Below are positions 38,901 through 49,445 of a stretch of 64,000 nucleotides of DNA, one piece after another (the first letter of the stretch is position 1; each line of letters opens with the position of its first letter). Made by a program: the position numbers and the translations under genes. The stretch is from Phlyctochytrium arcticum (Eukaryota > Chytridiomycota > Chytridiomycetes > Chytridiales > Chytridiaceae): the NCBI GenBank assembly GCA_025602905.1, contig JAHLKI010000013.1:744001-808000 (forward strand), written 5' to 3'. A model generated the notes under the pieces. The model was not told the origin of the DNA, searched no databases, and was given only the letters and a program-made list of their open reading frames with translations.

Positions 38901-41219
38901 ATGCCTCCCGCCCCAGGTCGTCAAAATCGTCTATCCTCCTTAAGGGGGGCTTCTCATCAGCCAGATCGGTTTACACTCCGATACCTCCGCTTCAAATGTC
39001 GCGATGTCCCTCGTACGCTGGAATTTTACCAAAATCTGGGAATGTCAGTCGAATGGACGGGCGACCAGGTTGTGGCAGAGATAGAGGGAGGAGCTCGTGG
39101 ACGAAGAGTGTCGCGAATTCCACCTGTGGGTCGAGGAGGTGGAGCCGCGGGTGGGGCTGTCAAGGGAGGATTGCCTACGGTCAAGGAAGGCCTTGGTGGG
39201 GGCGGGCCAACTTTACCTAATGGCAGTGGACAGGCTGCTACATCAACCGATGGCTCTGATAAGATCAATCTGGTAGCGCTCTCCTACCGCTCCAACACTA
39301 AAACAGCCTCCACGGCCTCTAATGTACTTTTGGTTTTTGAGAAAGAGCCTGAGGATAAGGAGATGACAAGGAGCATGGAAGATTTGGCGCGCGCAGAGCA
39401 AGATCAGGATGCAGCTGCAGGTGGGGTGGTGGACGGCGGGTCGGCCAAGGACCGGGTACGAAGCGGCGGCGGTGGTTTACGCGCGGAGACGAGTACTGGT
39501 GATGGCGATACTCAAGCAGGACAAGCTGCCCAGCCCCTGAAATCGCTACCCAGGCCACCTCTCACTGCAGCAGCCAATCTTCAACCCACTCGCATTCCTC
39601 ATAACTATGAATATCTCGTGATATACGTTCATTTTTTAGCCCGTCTAGTTAAACGACTCGCCTCAAAGTCCTTCACGATCCTGTTCCCTCCTCAAGATAT
39701 TGCTGACGTCAAGATGTCAATTGTTAGGGATCCCAACGGAATTGAAGTGCGCCTGATGGAGCTGACTGAGAGCCAATTGAACATGCCATCAAATCGACGG
39801 CAGCAGTGGTACGCTCGCTTGGCCTATTACGCACTGCCTACCCATTCCGCTGAGGGAAGCGTCCGGTGGTATGAAAGTGTGCTAGGAACACACGCTAAGG
39901 GTGGAGGACGAGGTGTGGGGGGTTTGCGACTGACTACCCTCGACCTGGTTGGAGGAGGTAGTCCCTCTAGCCGAACGGGATCGCGCCCAGGAGGCACCCC
40001 TGCCACAATGGGGACACCCGGACCCGACGGCCGACCCATTTCACGCAAAAAGCCTGGTGCAGCAGCCACGGTCCGACAAGCTATATCTCAAGGACAGGGA
40101 TTTCGGTTGGTAGACACAGAAGATTTTATAGTTGGTCTATCTCGATCTGCATACTATTGGCTGGGTAATGATTTGCGATCAAGCACCTGTACTCTTTGTT
40201 TCACTGAGCATGCCGATTTCGGATCATCTCCACATCCACCCCCGACCACCGACACCCATCAATCGCATACCACCAACAAAACCAAAGATCTTTCTTCTGC
40301 GTCTGACCGCAAATCCTCCAAACTTCTCTCGATCGGCTTTGAGGTTCCCAATCTGGATGCTGCAAGCAACCAGCTCCGCTACGAATACAAAGATGACCTG
40401 GAATGGGCCCACACGCGCTTCCGCATCAATGGAATTGGAACGGTAGGGAAACTGTTTGATAAAGTAAACAAGGTATGGATTGAGCTATTCTGCGCCAAGA
40501 GCTCTGAACGAGCGGGTGAGGCGGCAACAAGAGGCGGGCTCCTTGACGGGATTTTGGGGAGTAATGGGGGCGGAATGGCTGCGGATGACAACGGCAGCGG
40601 CGGAGGAGTAGACGGAGTGGGTGGTGCAGACGGCGGGGCTCCTCGGATTCGAAAGCCTCGCGAATTGGCGATTGACTTTAGTCATTTGGGAGGTATGGCA
40701 AGGACATTATCGGAGGGTGCACTGTATAGAGTCAAGCGACCGGAAGACATGGATATCACGGTAACTCCAGCGCCCGTGGTGGAGGTAGTGGTAGACGCTC
40801 CTACGGTCGGCGGGGTTACACCGGCTTCACCAGACCCTTCATCAGGGGAGCCGCCCGAAACATCAACAGCAGCACCGGCCAGTGATACAACCGCAACATC
40901 CGATGCAAAGCCGCAAGAACAGTCACCAAAACCTGCTCCTCCTGCTCGTACCACATCCGCAACTTCAACCGCATCCAGTGAGTCTGTTGATTCGGACGAG
41001 GGCGAGTCTATTTTTAGCTCCCACGCGTCCATCGCAGCGGCTAACGCCAAGCTACCCTTCCAACGTCCGAAACCTCCAATCACCCAGCCTCCTGCGAAAC
41101 ATCCTGCTTCCCTCCGCACTATGGCCACCCAGCCAGGAAAATCTCAACGACAGATGAAGGCAGATCGGGAACGCTGGGCATTTTTGGCCCGCGCGCGGAG
41201 CACAAGTTGCGGATGGTAG
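38901..41219 (+). CDS. large VOC/glyoxalase-fold protein
   Basis: Single exon, 772 residues from ATGCCTCCCGCCCC at 38901; a non-ATG in-frame extension to 38853 is ignored. VOC-type modules are recognisable: FTLRYLRFKCRDVPRTLEFY (first strand-helix of a VOC module), MSIVRDPNGIEVRLMEL (metal-edge strand motif), RLAYYALPTHSAEGSVRWYE (start of a second module) and FRINGIGTVGKLFDKVNKVW. Long Gly/Ser/Pro-rich inserts (residues about 60-110, 160-220, 340-400 and the C-terminal 200) split the modules, which is unusual since VOC proteins are normally compact. The metal ligands (typically His/Glu) are not all obvious, so it may be non-catalytic. Function is unknown; some VOC proteins are dioxygenases, lyases or isomerases. 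Confidence 0.75.
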   Translation: MPPAPGRQNRLSSLRGASHQPDRFTLRYLRFKCRDVPRTLEFYQNLGMSVEWTGDQVVAEIEGGARGRRVSRIPPVGRGGGAAGGAVKGGLPTVKEGLGGGGPTLPNGSGQAATSTDGSDKINLVALSYRSNTKTASTASNVLLVFEKEPEDKEMTRSMEDLARAEQDQDAAAGGVVDGGSAKDRVRSGGGGLRAETSTGDGDTQAGQAAQPLKSLPRPPLTAAANLQPTRIPHNYEYLVIYVHFLARLVKRLASKSFTILFPPQDIADVKMSIVRDPNGIEVRLMELTESQLNMPSNRRQQWYARLAYYALPTHSAEGSVRWYESVLGTHAKGGGRGVGGLRLTTLDLVGGGSPSSRTGSRPGGTPATMGTPGPDGRPISRKKPGAAATVRQAISQGQGFRLVDTEDFIVGLSRSAYYWLGNDLRSSTCTLCFTEHADFGSSPHPPPTTDTHQSHTTNKTKDLSSASDRKSSKLLSIGFEVPNLDAASNQLRYEYKDDLEWAHTRFRINGIGTVGKLFDKVNKVWIELFCAKSSERAGEAATRGGLLDGILGSNGGGMAADDNGSGGGVDGVGGADGGAPRIRKPRELAIDFSHLGGMARTLSEGALYRVKRPEDMDITVTPAPVVEVVVDAPTVGGVTPASPDPSSGEPPETSTAAPASDTTATSDAKPQEQSPKPAPPARTTSATSTASSESVDSDEGESIFSSHASIAAANAKLPFQRPKPPITQPPAKHPASLRTMATQPGKSQRQMKADRERWAFLARARSTSCGW

Positions 41220-41496
41220 ATAATGTCATGTTCACGTGTATATACAGAAATGAACTTGTATTTAGTGCTGGTACATTCAAGTCTTGCGCTCTTATGGACA
41301 TGTTGCTCATTGTTGCTGAATACGGCAGCAATGATGCGTCTAGATTCTGCGGAAGGTCCCAAATAGACGTCCAGAATAATTTATATAAAGGTTCCAAAAA
41401 GTCTAGCTGAGCTATGTAAGGGGTATCCTGACAGTTGAATTACATAGCCCATTGTGATGCGGAAGTGAGTGGTGTATACGGAATGATAAGGAGGCA

Positions 41497-41991
41497 TTAA
41501 ACAACATGAGTCCGTTTCCGCAAGATCGTTGGGGACAGTGCCTGAAAGTCCGCCCTCTTCCAAAACTTGAAATAAGCTGCTCCCTTCGTCGTCCACCAAA
41601 ATTTGACTCGAACGACTACGGGATCCACCCATGGTTTCGTATATGGCACCACCCCCAAACATACGAAAAAGCGAATTGGAGATATGAAGCGATTCAGTAC
41701 TAGGGCCATGGCGAAACGTCCACTGCTTTCCGCTACACGCTCAACTTCGGAGCCCAGATTGTAGTACTTGACTAGCGCAACGACGTCCGTGTCGGATTGG
41801 TATAGGTAAAGATATATGAGGAGGAAGTTGGACCAGGAGAGGAATTGAGAAGTGACAATCCAGGCAAGGCCATAGCGCACAGTAAGAGATCGAAAGTAGG
41901 CAAGCAGTGCTGTCAGTGGTCGAAAGACTGCTTTTATCCTCGCGAGTATCATGGTATCATGAGGAACGTTCAATTTCAATGAACGGTTCAA
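41497..41991 (-). CDS. FAM210/DUF1279 family protein, probably mitochondrial
   Basis: 164 residues on one exon. The core VRYGLAWIVTSQFLSWSNFL, LIYLYLYQSDTDVVALVKYY, then AESSGRFAMALVLNRFISPI and RFFVCLGVVPYTKPWV is the DUF1279 domain: a hydrophobic helix after Lys/Arg-Tyr-Gly, and an Ala-rich helix ending SPIRF. FAM210 proteins sit in the mitochondrial inner membrane and affect translation or cristae. The N-terminus (MNRSLKLNVPHDTMILARIK) is short and basic, compatible with import; a further upstream exon cannot be excluded. The tail (KFWWTTKGAAYFKFWKRADF) is basic and aromatic. It is convergent with the VOC gene at 278 bp. Confidence 0.78.
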   Translation of the reverse strand: MNRSLKLNVPHDTMILARIKAVFRPLTALLAYFRSLTVRYGLAWIVTSQFLSWSNFLLIYLYLYQSDTDVVALVKYYNLGSEVERVAESSGRFAMALVLNRFISPIRFFVCLGVVPYTKPWVDPVVVRVKFWWTTKGAAYFKFWKRADFQALSPTILRKRTHVV

Positions 41992-42929
41992 GTGTCGGCC
42001 AAAACCAAATTCCTCAACACCACTCGTGTGGCGCGGTTGCGCGGGACTCTCTCGGTAATTGAGGTTGTGATCTGCATATCTTCTGTATTCGGCAGTAAAT
42101 ATTCAAGCAGAATTTGTGCGCAGAAAGAATTCGCAGTATTGGAATTCTAATAGTGGCATGATTGGAAAAACAAGTGGAGTCTATAAACAACGTCTACGCG
42201 AGACGCGAGCGGTATGAGATGATGCACAAAACTGGAGGTTCAGCGGGGTATTGTTGGAGAGGAGACACTGATGTGAGCTGTCGTGTGGACTCCATTTGAC
42301 CTCGATGCTTTATATATCAACATTCAGTGAACGCTTCCTCTCCTGGTTTCCCCTAAGTTAGTTCCATCATGAACACAATTTTGAACTGTTTATCGGGTTT
42401 GTCTCGATGTTGCTCAAAGCCTCCATTGTATGCATCGTAATGAAATACATGGTGTCCTTTTTCGGCTCAGGGCAATGCGATCCAAGCGCGGGTCATGACT
42501 GAGACCATCGTTTATCATCCGCATCGTACTCCATTGAAGCATCCGATTCAGCAAAGAGAGGTGATGCTGCTGTCTATATCACTGTCCGAATGCTCTAGAT
42601 TTCCAATGGATCGCAGACAATCATCGTCTTGTTGTTTTCCACCTGTTCCTGAAGCTGGTGTATATTGAACTCGGGGTCAAGGCCAACTGTCGATCAACCA
42701 CCAACCATAGTCATCAGTGGCTGTTGTCTGGTTTTGGACTCGACCAAGATCTACTGTTTGGGTTCAGTACCTACTAGTGTTCCTTAGAATCCTGTTGCCG
42801 ATGCTTTCTACTTGTAAGATCACCCAAGATGTTCAGAGATCAGCGAAAAAACCTCCGAAACGGCGCAAGTCACACAAGTTCCAAATTCGAAGAATTTGAG
42901 ATTTTGACTTTGCATTTCGTATCTTGTCA
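41992..42929. other. 938-bp divergent promoter region, no gene seen
   Basis: Lies between the FAM210 gene (-) and the CCA-adding enzyme gene (+). Only short open frames (longest 60 codons at 42717-42899). It may hold both promoters; I see no tRNA or repeat in it. Confidence 0.45.
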
Positions 42930-45138
42930 ATGAGACGGGTTGGTCGTATCTTGGCATCTTGTATAGAGCATCAGCAGCAGTGCCGTCAAAGTTGTTTTCA
43001 GCATAAAGGAAGGTTTTACCCCCTCCGATCTAAACCTTTTGGGGAAAGAAGAATTTCGTCCGTGTCACAATTTCGCAAAGACGAACCCTCGAGTCATTGC
43101 GATAACCACATTACCAATACGAGCAACTCCGATCTCAAAATGCCAGATCTGCTGGACACTATTCATTTGACGGAGAATGAGTCGCAGCTTTTCAATATGC
43201 TCGAGGCTTGCGCGGAGGAGTTGCGTACCGAAAACCCACATTTAAAAGACTTGACCCTTCGGGTGGCAGGCGGCTGGGTCCGAGACAAACTACTCGGAAA
43301 GGATTCGGACGACATTGATATTGCTCTCACTGATCTGAAAGGCGAGCAATTTGCGCATGCCGCCCAACTCTATCTTCAGAAAAGCGGTGTTAAACCGGGG
43401 CATTTGGCCACGATCCAAGTAAACCCCGAGAAGTCAAAACATCTGGAAACGGCCAATGTCAGCATGTTTGGTTATTCGATCGATTTTGTGCACCTAAGGA
43501 CAGAGACGTATGGGGAGGATAGTCGGAATCCGGATATTCAGATAGGCACACCGCTCGAGGATTCATTACGTCGGGATATCACCATCAATGCATTATTTTG
43601 GAACCTGCACACGCGGGAGGTAGAGGACTTTACTGGGAATGTACGTCAAATCCTGCATGGTCCTTTCATGACCGATTGTCTGATTGCACTCGACAGGGTT
43701 TGGAGGATCTGAGAGTCGGACGGATCAGAACACCTCTTCCGCCCCATCAAACGTTTATCGATGATCCCTTGCGTGTTCTTCGCGTGATTCGCTTCGCAAC
43801 CAGATTTGGCTACAATGTCGATCCAGAGATTGTCGAGTGTATTGGTCATGATGAGATCAAGGTGAATGCTCATGCTAACACTTTCTCCATTTGTCTATCT
43901 AATAGCTTTATTGGATTTCAGTCAGTATTTGACCGCAAGCTATCCCGGGAGCGAATTGGTGTGGAAGTTACAAAGATGCTGAAAGGACCCGATCCGGTCC
44001 GAGCGCTCCGGATGATAATTGAGTACGGCTACTATGACCTTGTTTTCGCTGTTCCCGCGGCAGCGCAAGAACAAACTGGAACTGTATCTTCCGCTGGCGT
44101 CCTGGATCTTGCCGGAATGATTGAACAGTACGCCTGAACAGTACCACAAATGTCATTTGTTGAAACTAATGATAGATATGCTACAGATTTCTGAAATCAA
44201 TGACTTTTCAATCTTTCTACGAAAACTCCGCCCTCCCGCCTTTCACCATGGATCACCGACGTCTTCTGTACTTGACCGCAGCTCTGGCTCCCTACAAAGA
44301 TATACAGTTCCAACCCCCACTCGCCAAAAACAAGCCTGACCTCCCTTCACCATATCCCTTAGTTAGAGATGTGGGCATTCATTCTCTGAAACTGAGTTTG
44401 CATGACGCGGACATTGTTGAGACTTTGTTGGGGAACATAGGTGTTGTACGGGAGGCTGTTGGTAAAGGGGTTGGGGTTGGAAGGAAGGATCTTGGTATGA
44501 CCTTTTTGCACCCAATTTTTGATCCACTGTACTTATGATGTCTTTAATCTTCAGGACTACTCGTTCGTCATCTCGGCCAACGACCACTCTTTGACTCGTG
44601 GCCCCTTGCGCTCCTTTACACATGGATTACAGATGCAACCGAGCACGCTGTATCGGGAAACTCTCATATACCCACCTTAGATATTGACAACCGCCCCGAG
44701 GCATCACTCATTGATCCAAAGTATCTGGAGTATTTCACGGGAATCCAAACCCAAAACTTGGAGTTTGCCCACACGTTTCGTTCCACTTTGAATGTATGAC
44801 CACGTCCACTGTTACTTTATTGAATGTTACTTAACCTTACAACTTTCAGGGAAAGGAGATTGCCGACATATTGGGTGTAAAGCCTGGTCCAGTCATTGGC
44901 GAGTATATTGCAGCACTGATCGAGGAGGAACTCGAGCACCCAGGAATGGAGCGCGAGGAATGTGTCAAGTTTATTGAGAATTTGAGAGGTACGATCCCTG
45001 GATGTAAGAGCAGATGGGCACAAGCTAATCTTGTTCTTTGCAAAAGATTCAGGGAAAATTCAGCTACCCTTGCCACCGGCCAAAAAGGTCAAGAAGGCCC
45101 CCACACCGGCGAAGCCCAAGAAAGCTGGATCATCATGA
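42930..45138 (+). CDS. CCA1: CCA-adding enzyme (tRNA nucleotidyltransferase)
   Basis: Adds CCA to tRNA 3' ends. Exons 42930-43640, 43697-43861, 43922-44127, 44187-44494, 44555-44793, 44850-44988 and 45047-45138 sum to 1,860 nt, 619 residues. Class II motifs: motif A LRVAGGWVRDKLLGKDSDDI (G-G-x-V-R-D, D-D), motif B around EDSLRRDITINALF (R-R-D-x-x-x-N-A), motif C-D PLRVLRVIRFATRF (D-D-P-x-R-x-x-R) and motif E RERIGVEVTKML. The C-terminus has a basic Lys/Pro tail (KKVKKAPTPAKPKKAGSS), a likely nuclear signal. The first ~70 residues are Arg/Ser-rich, like a mitochondrial presequence, and the internal Met of KMPDLLDTIH could start a cytosolic/nuclear form, as in yeast CCA1. The previous in-frame TTG at 42924 is not used in this model. 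Confidence 0.93.
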
Positions 45139-46222
45139 ACTCGCTGCTACTTAAAACCATTTTTGTACATATATTCACACTTGAATACTAATTTATGGGT
45201 TTGCGGGATTACCCTGTCGTGGTGGTGCGCAATATTTGTTTCTTCTTTACGGCTATAGTAAGTTTAACAGAAGCTCAGGCCTCAACTCGTGCTGGACTTA
45301 GGTACCATTGCTTAGAATGATTGACAATGGATTGCGGTCGCCGTCGCGCCGGTCTTTCCGCCCGATATCTTTCTTTTTGCTTCTTACTCTGCCATCTACT
45401 GTAGTGTGTGATGTCCGTTGGCCAGACTGTTTTTGTCATTTCTCATGCAAGGTGATTTGCACTTAGAGGGAGAGCGGAGAGCATAATTATGTATCAAGGT
45501 ATGTCACAGGCTGATTCAAGTATGTGACCGTCTATTTTTCACCGAGGACGCACTACCCTTTCACCTCAAACTCTCACTGCAAAAGCGCCCCGATTTAATT
45601 CCGCACGGAATAATTGTAATGCAAAGTCAAAGTGAGTTTGGGCTCAGATCCAGGAACGCTCAGATGTTATGTTACGCTACCGCCGGATAGAAACGTTGAT
45701 GTCTTTGTATGTACATTGGCCTTACACGTCGCTTTGGCCGTCGTTGATCTGGTCGTCGACTCGTCGAAGACCACAGTCCAAAAATCGTGGCGTGGGGGTT
45801 CTGGAACCCCCAAGGCACAGACGCTCCCATCCTTGCATCGGAATTCAGCTCCCAAGACGCCTTTTTGGGTCAACTGGAATCCCAAAGCAATCTAAAGTAC
45901 TCTGTGAGCAGAGTATCGTGATTCGATCGTTTTCATTTTTTGGGCCGTACCGATTTCCAGACGAGGTTTACCAACCGTGTAAGAACGTCTTTTTGACACT
46001 CATTAAACAGGCAAGACACGTAGTACATCTCAAAAAGGCATTGACCAACCCGCAGTAATTTACAGCACTCAAAAAGGCCCGTTTTTCGTTATTACACCAT
46101 GGGCAGATCTTTGAAGAAACCGGTCACATCTAAGGAGCAGCGGTACAGGAGCATGAGACAAATAGTATATTCAAAGGTCGCCGATGATAGCTATGCGGGA
46201 AGGCAACTGGAGTAGCGTAAAT
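45139..46222. other. 1.1-kb interval, no supported gene
   Basis: Between the CCA1 stop and the next minus-strand gene. Open frames such as 45632-45895 (+) lack conserved features. A short perfect inverted repeat TACTCTG...CAGAGTA occurs near 45897-45914. A very short or fast-evolving gene cannot be excluded. Confidence 0.4.
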
Positions 46223-47251
46223 TTAACCGTACAAGCGCAACAACAGCGACCCAAGCGGTATCATAACGCTCGCTATTTCAACTAGTAGTGTCAGATTGGT
46301 TTCTGTTTCAACTCGCTCGCTTCCAGGTTCATTTCCTTTGGCGACTTGCTTTCCAATCTCCCTTTTCGTCTCGTCAGTGACATTTTTCTCCGTGTCCTTT
46401 GCTTCCTTGGGTTGCGTCGAGGAGTCGTCCGTGGTATCATGTCTTTCCAGCGGGGTCTTTTCCCTCACCCCCCAAGTTTCAAACTTTGACATGATAAGAA
46501 ATTGATAATCTTGCCACCAGTCTTGCAGGAGGGCCGTTAGTTCCGAAAAGGCTTCTTGCAGACAGTCAAGCACATTTTGAACATTGACAAATTCCGGGTA
46601 GCAGCAGTACGGCGGACAATCTGCCACTCGAAGGAAATCAAGCACCCGGGCAAACTTGCTCATGGTTTTGGAGATGCATGGCTTTGACAGATTGAAATCA
46701 CTCAAAAGCACAGGATTCTCTGATAATGAACGGTCTTATATCAAAGCGTGCGGTTCCATGGGCAACGTGGAGAGCATTTGGGCCAAGTAACTCAATGTAA
46801 CTGTTTTATGCGAAAGGTGGTCCTTATGCAACTTGTACCATACGATGTACTCGGCGACTGCGTAACTCGTCTTGTCCCATTCTGCCAGGATAGTGTTCCC
46901 AATAGGATTGCTCTTCCCAAAAATATCTTGCACCTACTGCCAGATGAGTCTATGGTCTTGGTACATTGTGGACGAACTATCGAAAACCTACCGTTGGGAA
47001 TGAGTCCGTCTTCAAAATTAAAGATCGAGAGAGCATGCTGACCAGTCGTATGGTTAGATTCCGCTTGGTGGTTGTGGTAAGGAAACTCCGAGCAAATCAG
47101 ATTGCGCTCGTTGCATCGGAAAAGGGGGGTCGCGGCCATTGGATTCAGAGAGAGTGCGTGGAGAGATGCAGGCTTGTAATGACAAATTGTTCCAGATTGA
47201 ATTGAAGGCCACTTTTGTTCCTTCGTAAAGAACACTCGCATCCATTGGCAT
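46223..47251 (-). CDS. unresolved multi-exon gene, possibly tail-anchored
   Basis: Several minus-strand frames look coding: MPMDASVLYEGTKVAFNSIW from 47251; a short exon ending ...DSFPT before a GTAGGT donor; then VQDIFGKSNPIGNTILAEWD and YAVAEYIVWYKLHKDHLSHK to a TAA at 46740-46738; and a 162-residue frame 46711-46223 with FSELTALLQDWWQDYQFLIM and a hydrophobic C-terminus (TLLVEIASVMIPLGSLLLRL). An intron ending at a TATCAG acceptor near 46720 could join the last two, but its donor is weak; they may also be separate genes. The last 25 residues would form a tail anchor. I recognise no family. Confidence 0.4.
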
Positions 47252-47293
47252 TCCGCTACCCTTGGTACGGCGCGATTCCGGCGATTCCCACAC

Positions 47294-47735
47294 TGACGTA
47301 TCCAGTTCTCACTTAATAAAATTTGTCAATCCAAGTTTCGAAAGTTCTCGAGCCGGCAGGAGTACCTTAACCTCGATAGAGCATTATAATGTTGGCGAAA
47401 TGAAAACAACGCCTAACCGAAACAAAATTAAGGATCAACGGTACATTATAATGAAAAAACTTAACTTTAATTACGATTAGCCGTGTTCAGAATATCAGTT
47501 CATTTCGCCAGGTGTATTTCCTTGACCAAAGTCATCTTTGTTATTTCCTTCCAGGACACCTTACTACTTGTGGTCCGTTGAAGTTCTGTATCAAACAATT
47601 GAACACGGGCCCCAATATTTCACACTACGTTCACAATTTTTAGCCATGCATTATTGCGGTCAGGACTCCAGGATTGCTGCTCCCCCATGTGTTTACATTG
47701 ATAAACTACATAGTGTCTCTGGATTATTGAAAATC
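47294..47735. other. spacer with two CATTATAATG palindromes
   Basis: The 10-bp palindrome CATTATAATG occurs at 47382-47391 and 47444-47453, 62 bp apart, in an otherwise unremarkable AT-rich spacer upstream of the tRNA. Confidence 0.4.
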
Positions 47736-47808
47736 GGTCCTATGGCCAAATGGATAAGGTGCCTGACTACGAATCAGGAGATTCCAGGTTCGACCCCTGG
47801 TAGGATCG
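47736..47808 (+). tRNA. tRNA-Arg (anticodon ACG)
   Basis: Complete 73-nt cloverleaf without intron. Acceptor arm GGTCCTA pairs with TAGGATC (one G-U), discriminator G at 47808. The anticodon stem CCTGA/TCAGG flanks the loop CTACGAA, giving ACG (read as ICG after deamination). The T arm CCAGG/CCTGG encloses TTCGACC. Internal promoter boxes are TGGCCAAATGG (A) and GGTTCGACCCC (B). It decodes CGN Arg codons. Confidence 0.96.
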
Positions 47809-47819
47809 TTTTTTTTTTT
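47809..47819 (+). terminator. RNA polymerase III T-run terminator
   Basis: A run of 11 T immediately follows the tRNA discriminator base, ample for Pol III termination. Confidence 0.9.
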
Positions 47820-47880
47820 GTCCCATCGACGCTCGTGTTTGTCGGACCTTTTTTTTTGGAGTTTGTAAAGTAAAGGATGC

Positions 47881-49226
47881 ATGATCTGCAAAAGCGAAAG
47901 ACCGACCGTTGATCGTAGAAAATTCAGAAAAAAGGAAAAGGGGAAATTGATCGAACAAATCAAGAAACTGCTGAGTCAGCAGCAAATCTGTAAAGCTCAT
48001 GACGAACTACTGTATCCAGAAACAGGTCCAAGACGAATGATAGGTCCTACACCACTCCTCTACTCATATCCAATAAGCTTCGATGCTGGGGAACTTGCAT
48101 TCCCAGCGGCTGGCGTCCTCAATACCTGTGAAAAATTTCCGCTAGACGGCAAAGTTCTGCTTCTCGTTGATGACGGTACATCGTTGAGCAACAAAGATGT
48201 AGCGTCAGCAGTGAGCACGTTGCGCCAGAAGAATGGGAAACAGGTGTTCATCATTATTTGGAGTAAGACCGTCACATATAACGCCAAAGGCAGAACGGAC
48301 GCTCAAGGGTACGTTTACTTCTTCTCATCATGCGCATTGGATATGGGGTACTATGTGCATCGTCCTAATCTTGAGTAGATATGGGGCCAATATGATAACG
48401 AATCATGTCGAATCTCTCAACAATGCGCTAGGTTTACTTCAGGAGCAGCACACTGCACTGATTGCCACAAACCCAGGCGAATCAAGGGTGACATGTCCTT
48501 TCTGCCAACTGCAGATTCCTCGAAACTTCTTCGGGGTCCATGTACCCTTTTATCACACCCAGGAACCCAATTGTACGGGAGAATGCCCCCTGTGTCAAGA
48601 AACACACTCCTACCTGGCTGTACACATCCATGATCATTTTCGGTCAGCCGAGCACACCTCTGGCCGACTGCCCATTTTTGCGCTGGTGGTGGTTCGGAAT
48701 GCAAAGGGAGAATACCTTCTGGTGGATGAATCGGCGTCTCAAGGATATTGGTTGCCTGGAGGCGGAGTGGATCCAGGAGAGGACTTTTCAGCCGCAGCAG
48801 TGCGAGAAGTGAAGGAAGAAACAGGCGTAGACGTGGATCTGAAGGGGGTCTTGCGTGTAGAATTTTCTCCAAATTCAGAACATAAACGATGGCCACGCAT
48901 GCGCGTTATTTTCTACGCAGAGGTGGGCGAAATGATGTTGCGTAGCTGCATGCAGCATTGATACTGACAACAAATCGTTTGCGTCCTTTTCCCCCTCCAA
49001 ACACTAGCTGAAAAACACATCTCCTCCTCCCAAAACGCTGCCTGATTTTGAGTCTGCGGGAGCCTGCTTTGCTCCCCACAGCATGTTGAAGTCTCTGCCT
49101 TTGAGATCATCTGAACCATTGATTTGGAGCCAGTATTTGGCAGATGGGGGAGAGATCTACCCCTTAAGTATAGTCGCACGGCCACACGAATGTCCGGTAG
49201 TGATCCACGGCAAATCGCCACCCTAG
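47881..49226 (+). CDS. NUDIX hydrolase with N-terminal unknown domain and zinc-finger segment
   Basis: Exons 47881-48308, 48379-48922 and 49008-49226 sum to 1,191 nt, 396 residues. The first ~150 residues (KVLLLVDDGTSLSNKDVASA, VFIIIWSKTVTYNAKGRTDA) form an unrecognised alpha/beta-like domain. A Cys/His segment follows: CPFCQLQIPRNFFGVHVPFY, CTGECPLCQETHSYLAVHIH (two CxxC plus several His), probably a zinc finger. The NUDIX domain is complete: YWLPGGGVDPGEDFSAAAVR EVKEETGVDV fits Gx5Ex7REUxEExGU with all Glu ligands, and the C-terminal exon supplies DFESAGACFAPHSM and the helix YLADGGEIYPLSIV. The substrate is some nucleoside-diphosphate-linked compound and cannot be named. The start ATG lies 72 bp after the tRNA; a nearby ATG at 47877 is out of frame. 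Confidence 0.82.
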
Positions 49227-49445
49227 TCTTAGCGCAGATTTTAGTTAGATCATCTTTGTTCCTTGCAAACTCTATTTGGATAGAGTTGTCCTAAAAAAGG
49301 TTATTTTTCTTGGGTCTGGCTATAAATAGCACTTCGGGGAATTGTCCTTGAAATTCTTTTTCTCCAAGAAACGTCCAGGGTTCCGAAATCCTGCCGTGCA
49401 ACAGGATTTAAAATTTAGAAGGGAATTATTGGAATTAGTTTCGAA

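Noticed and set aside
47538..47873. 111-codon plus-strand frame
   Set aside because: It runs through the complete tRNA-Arg gene and its T-run terminator; chance frame.
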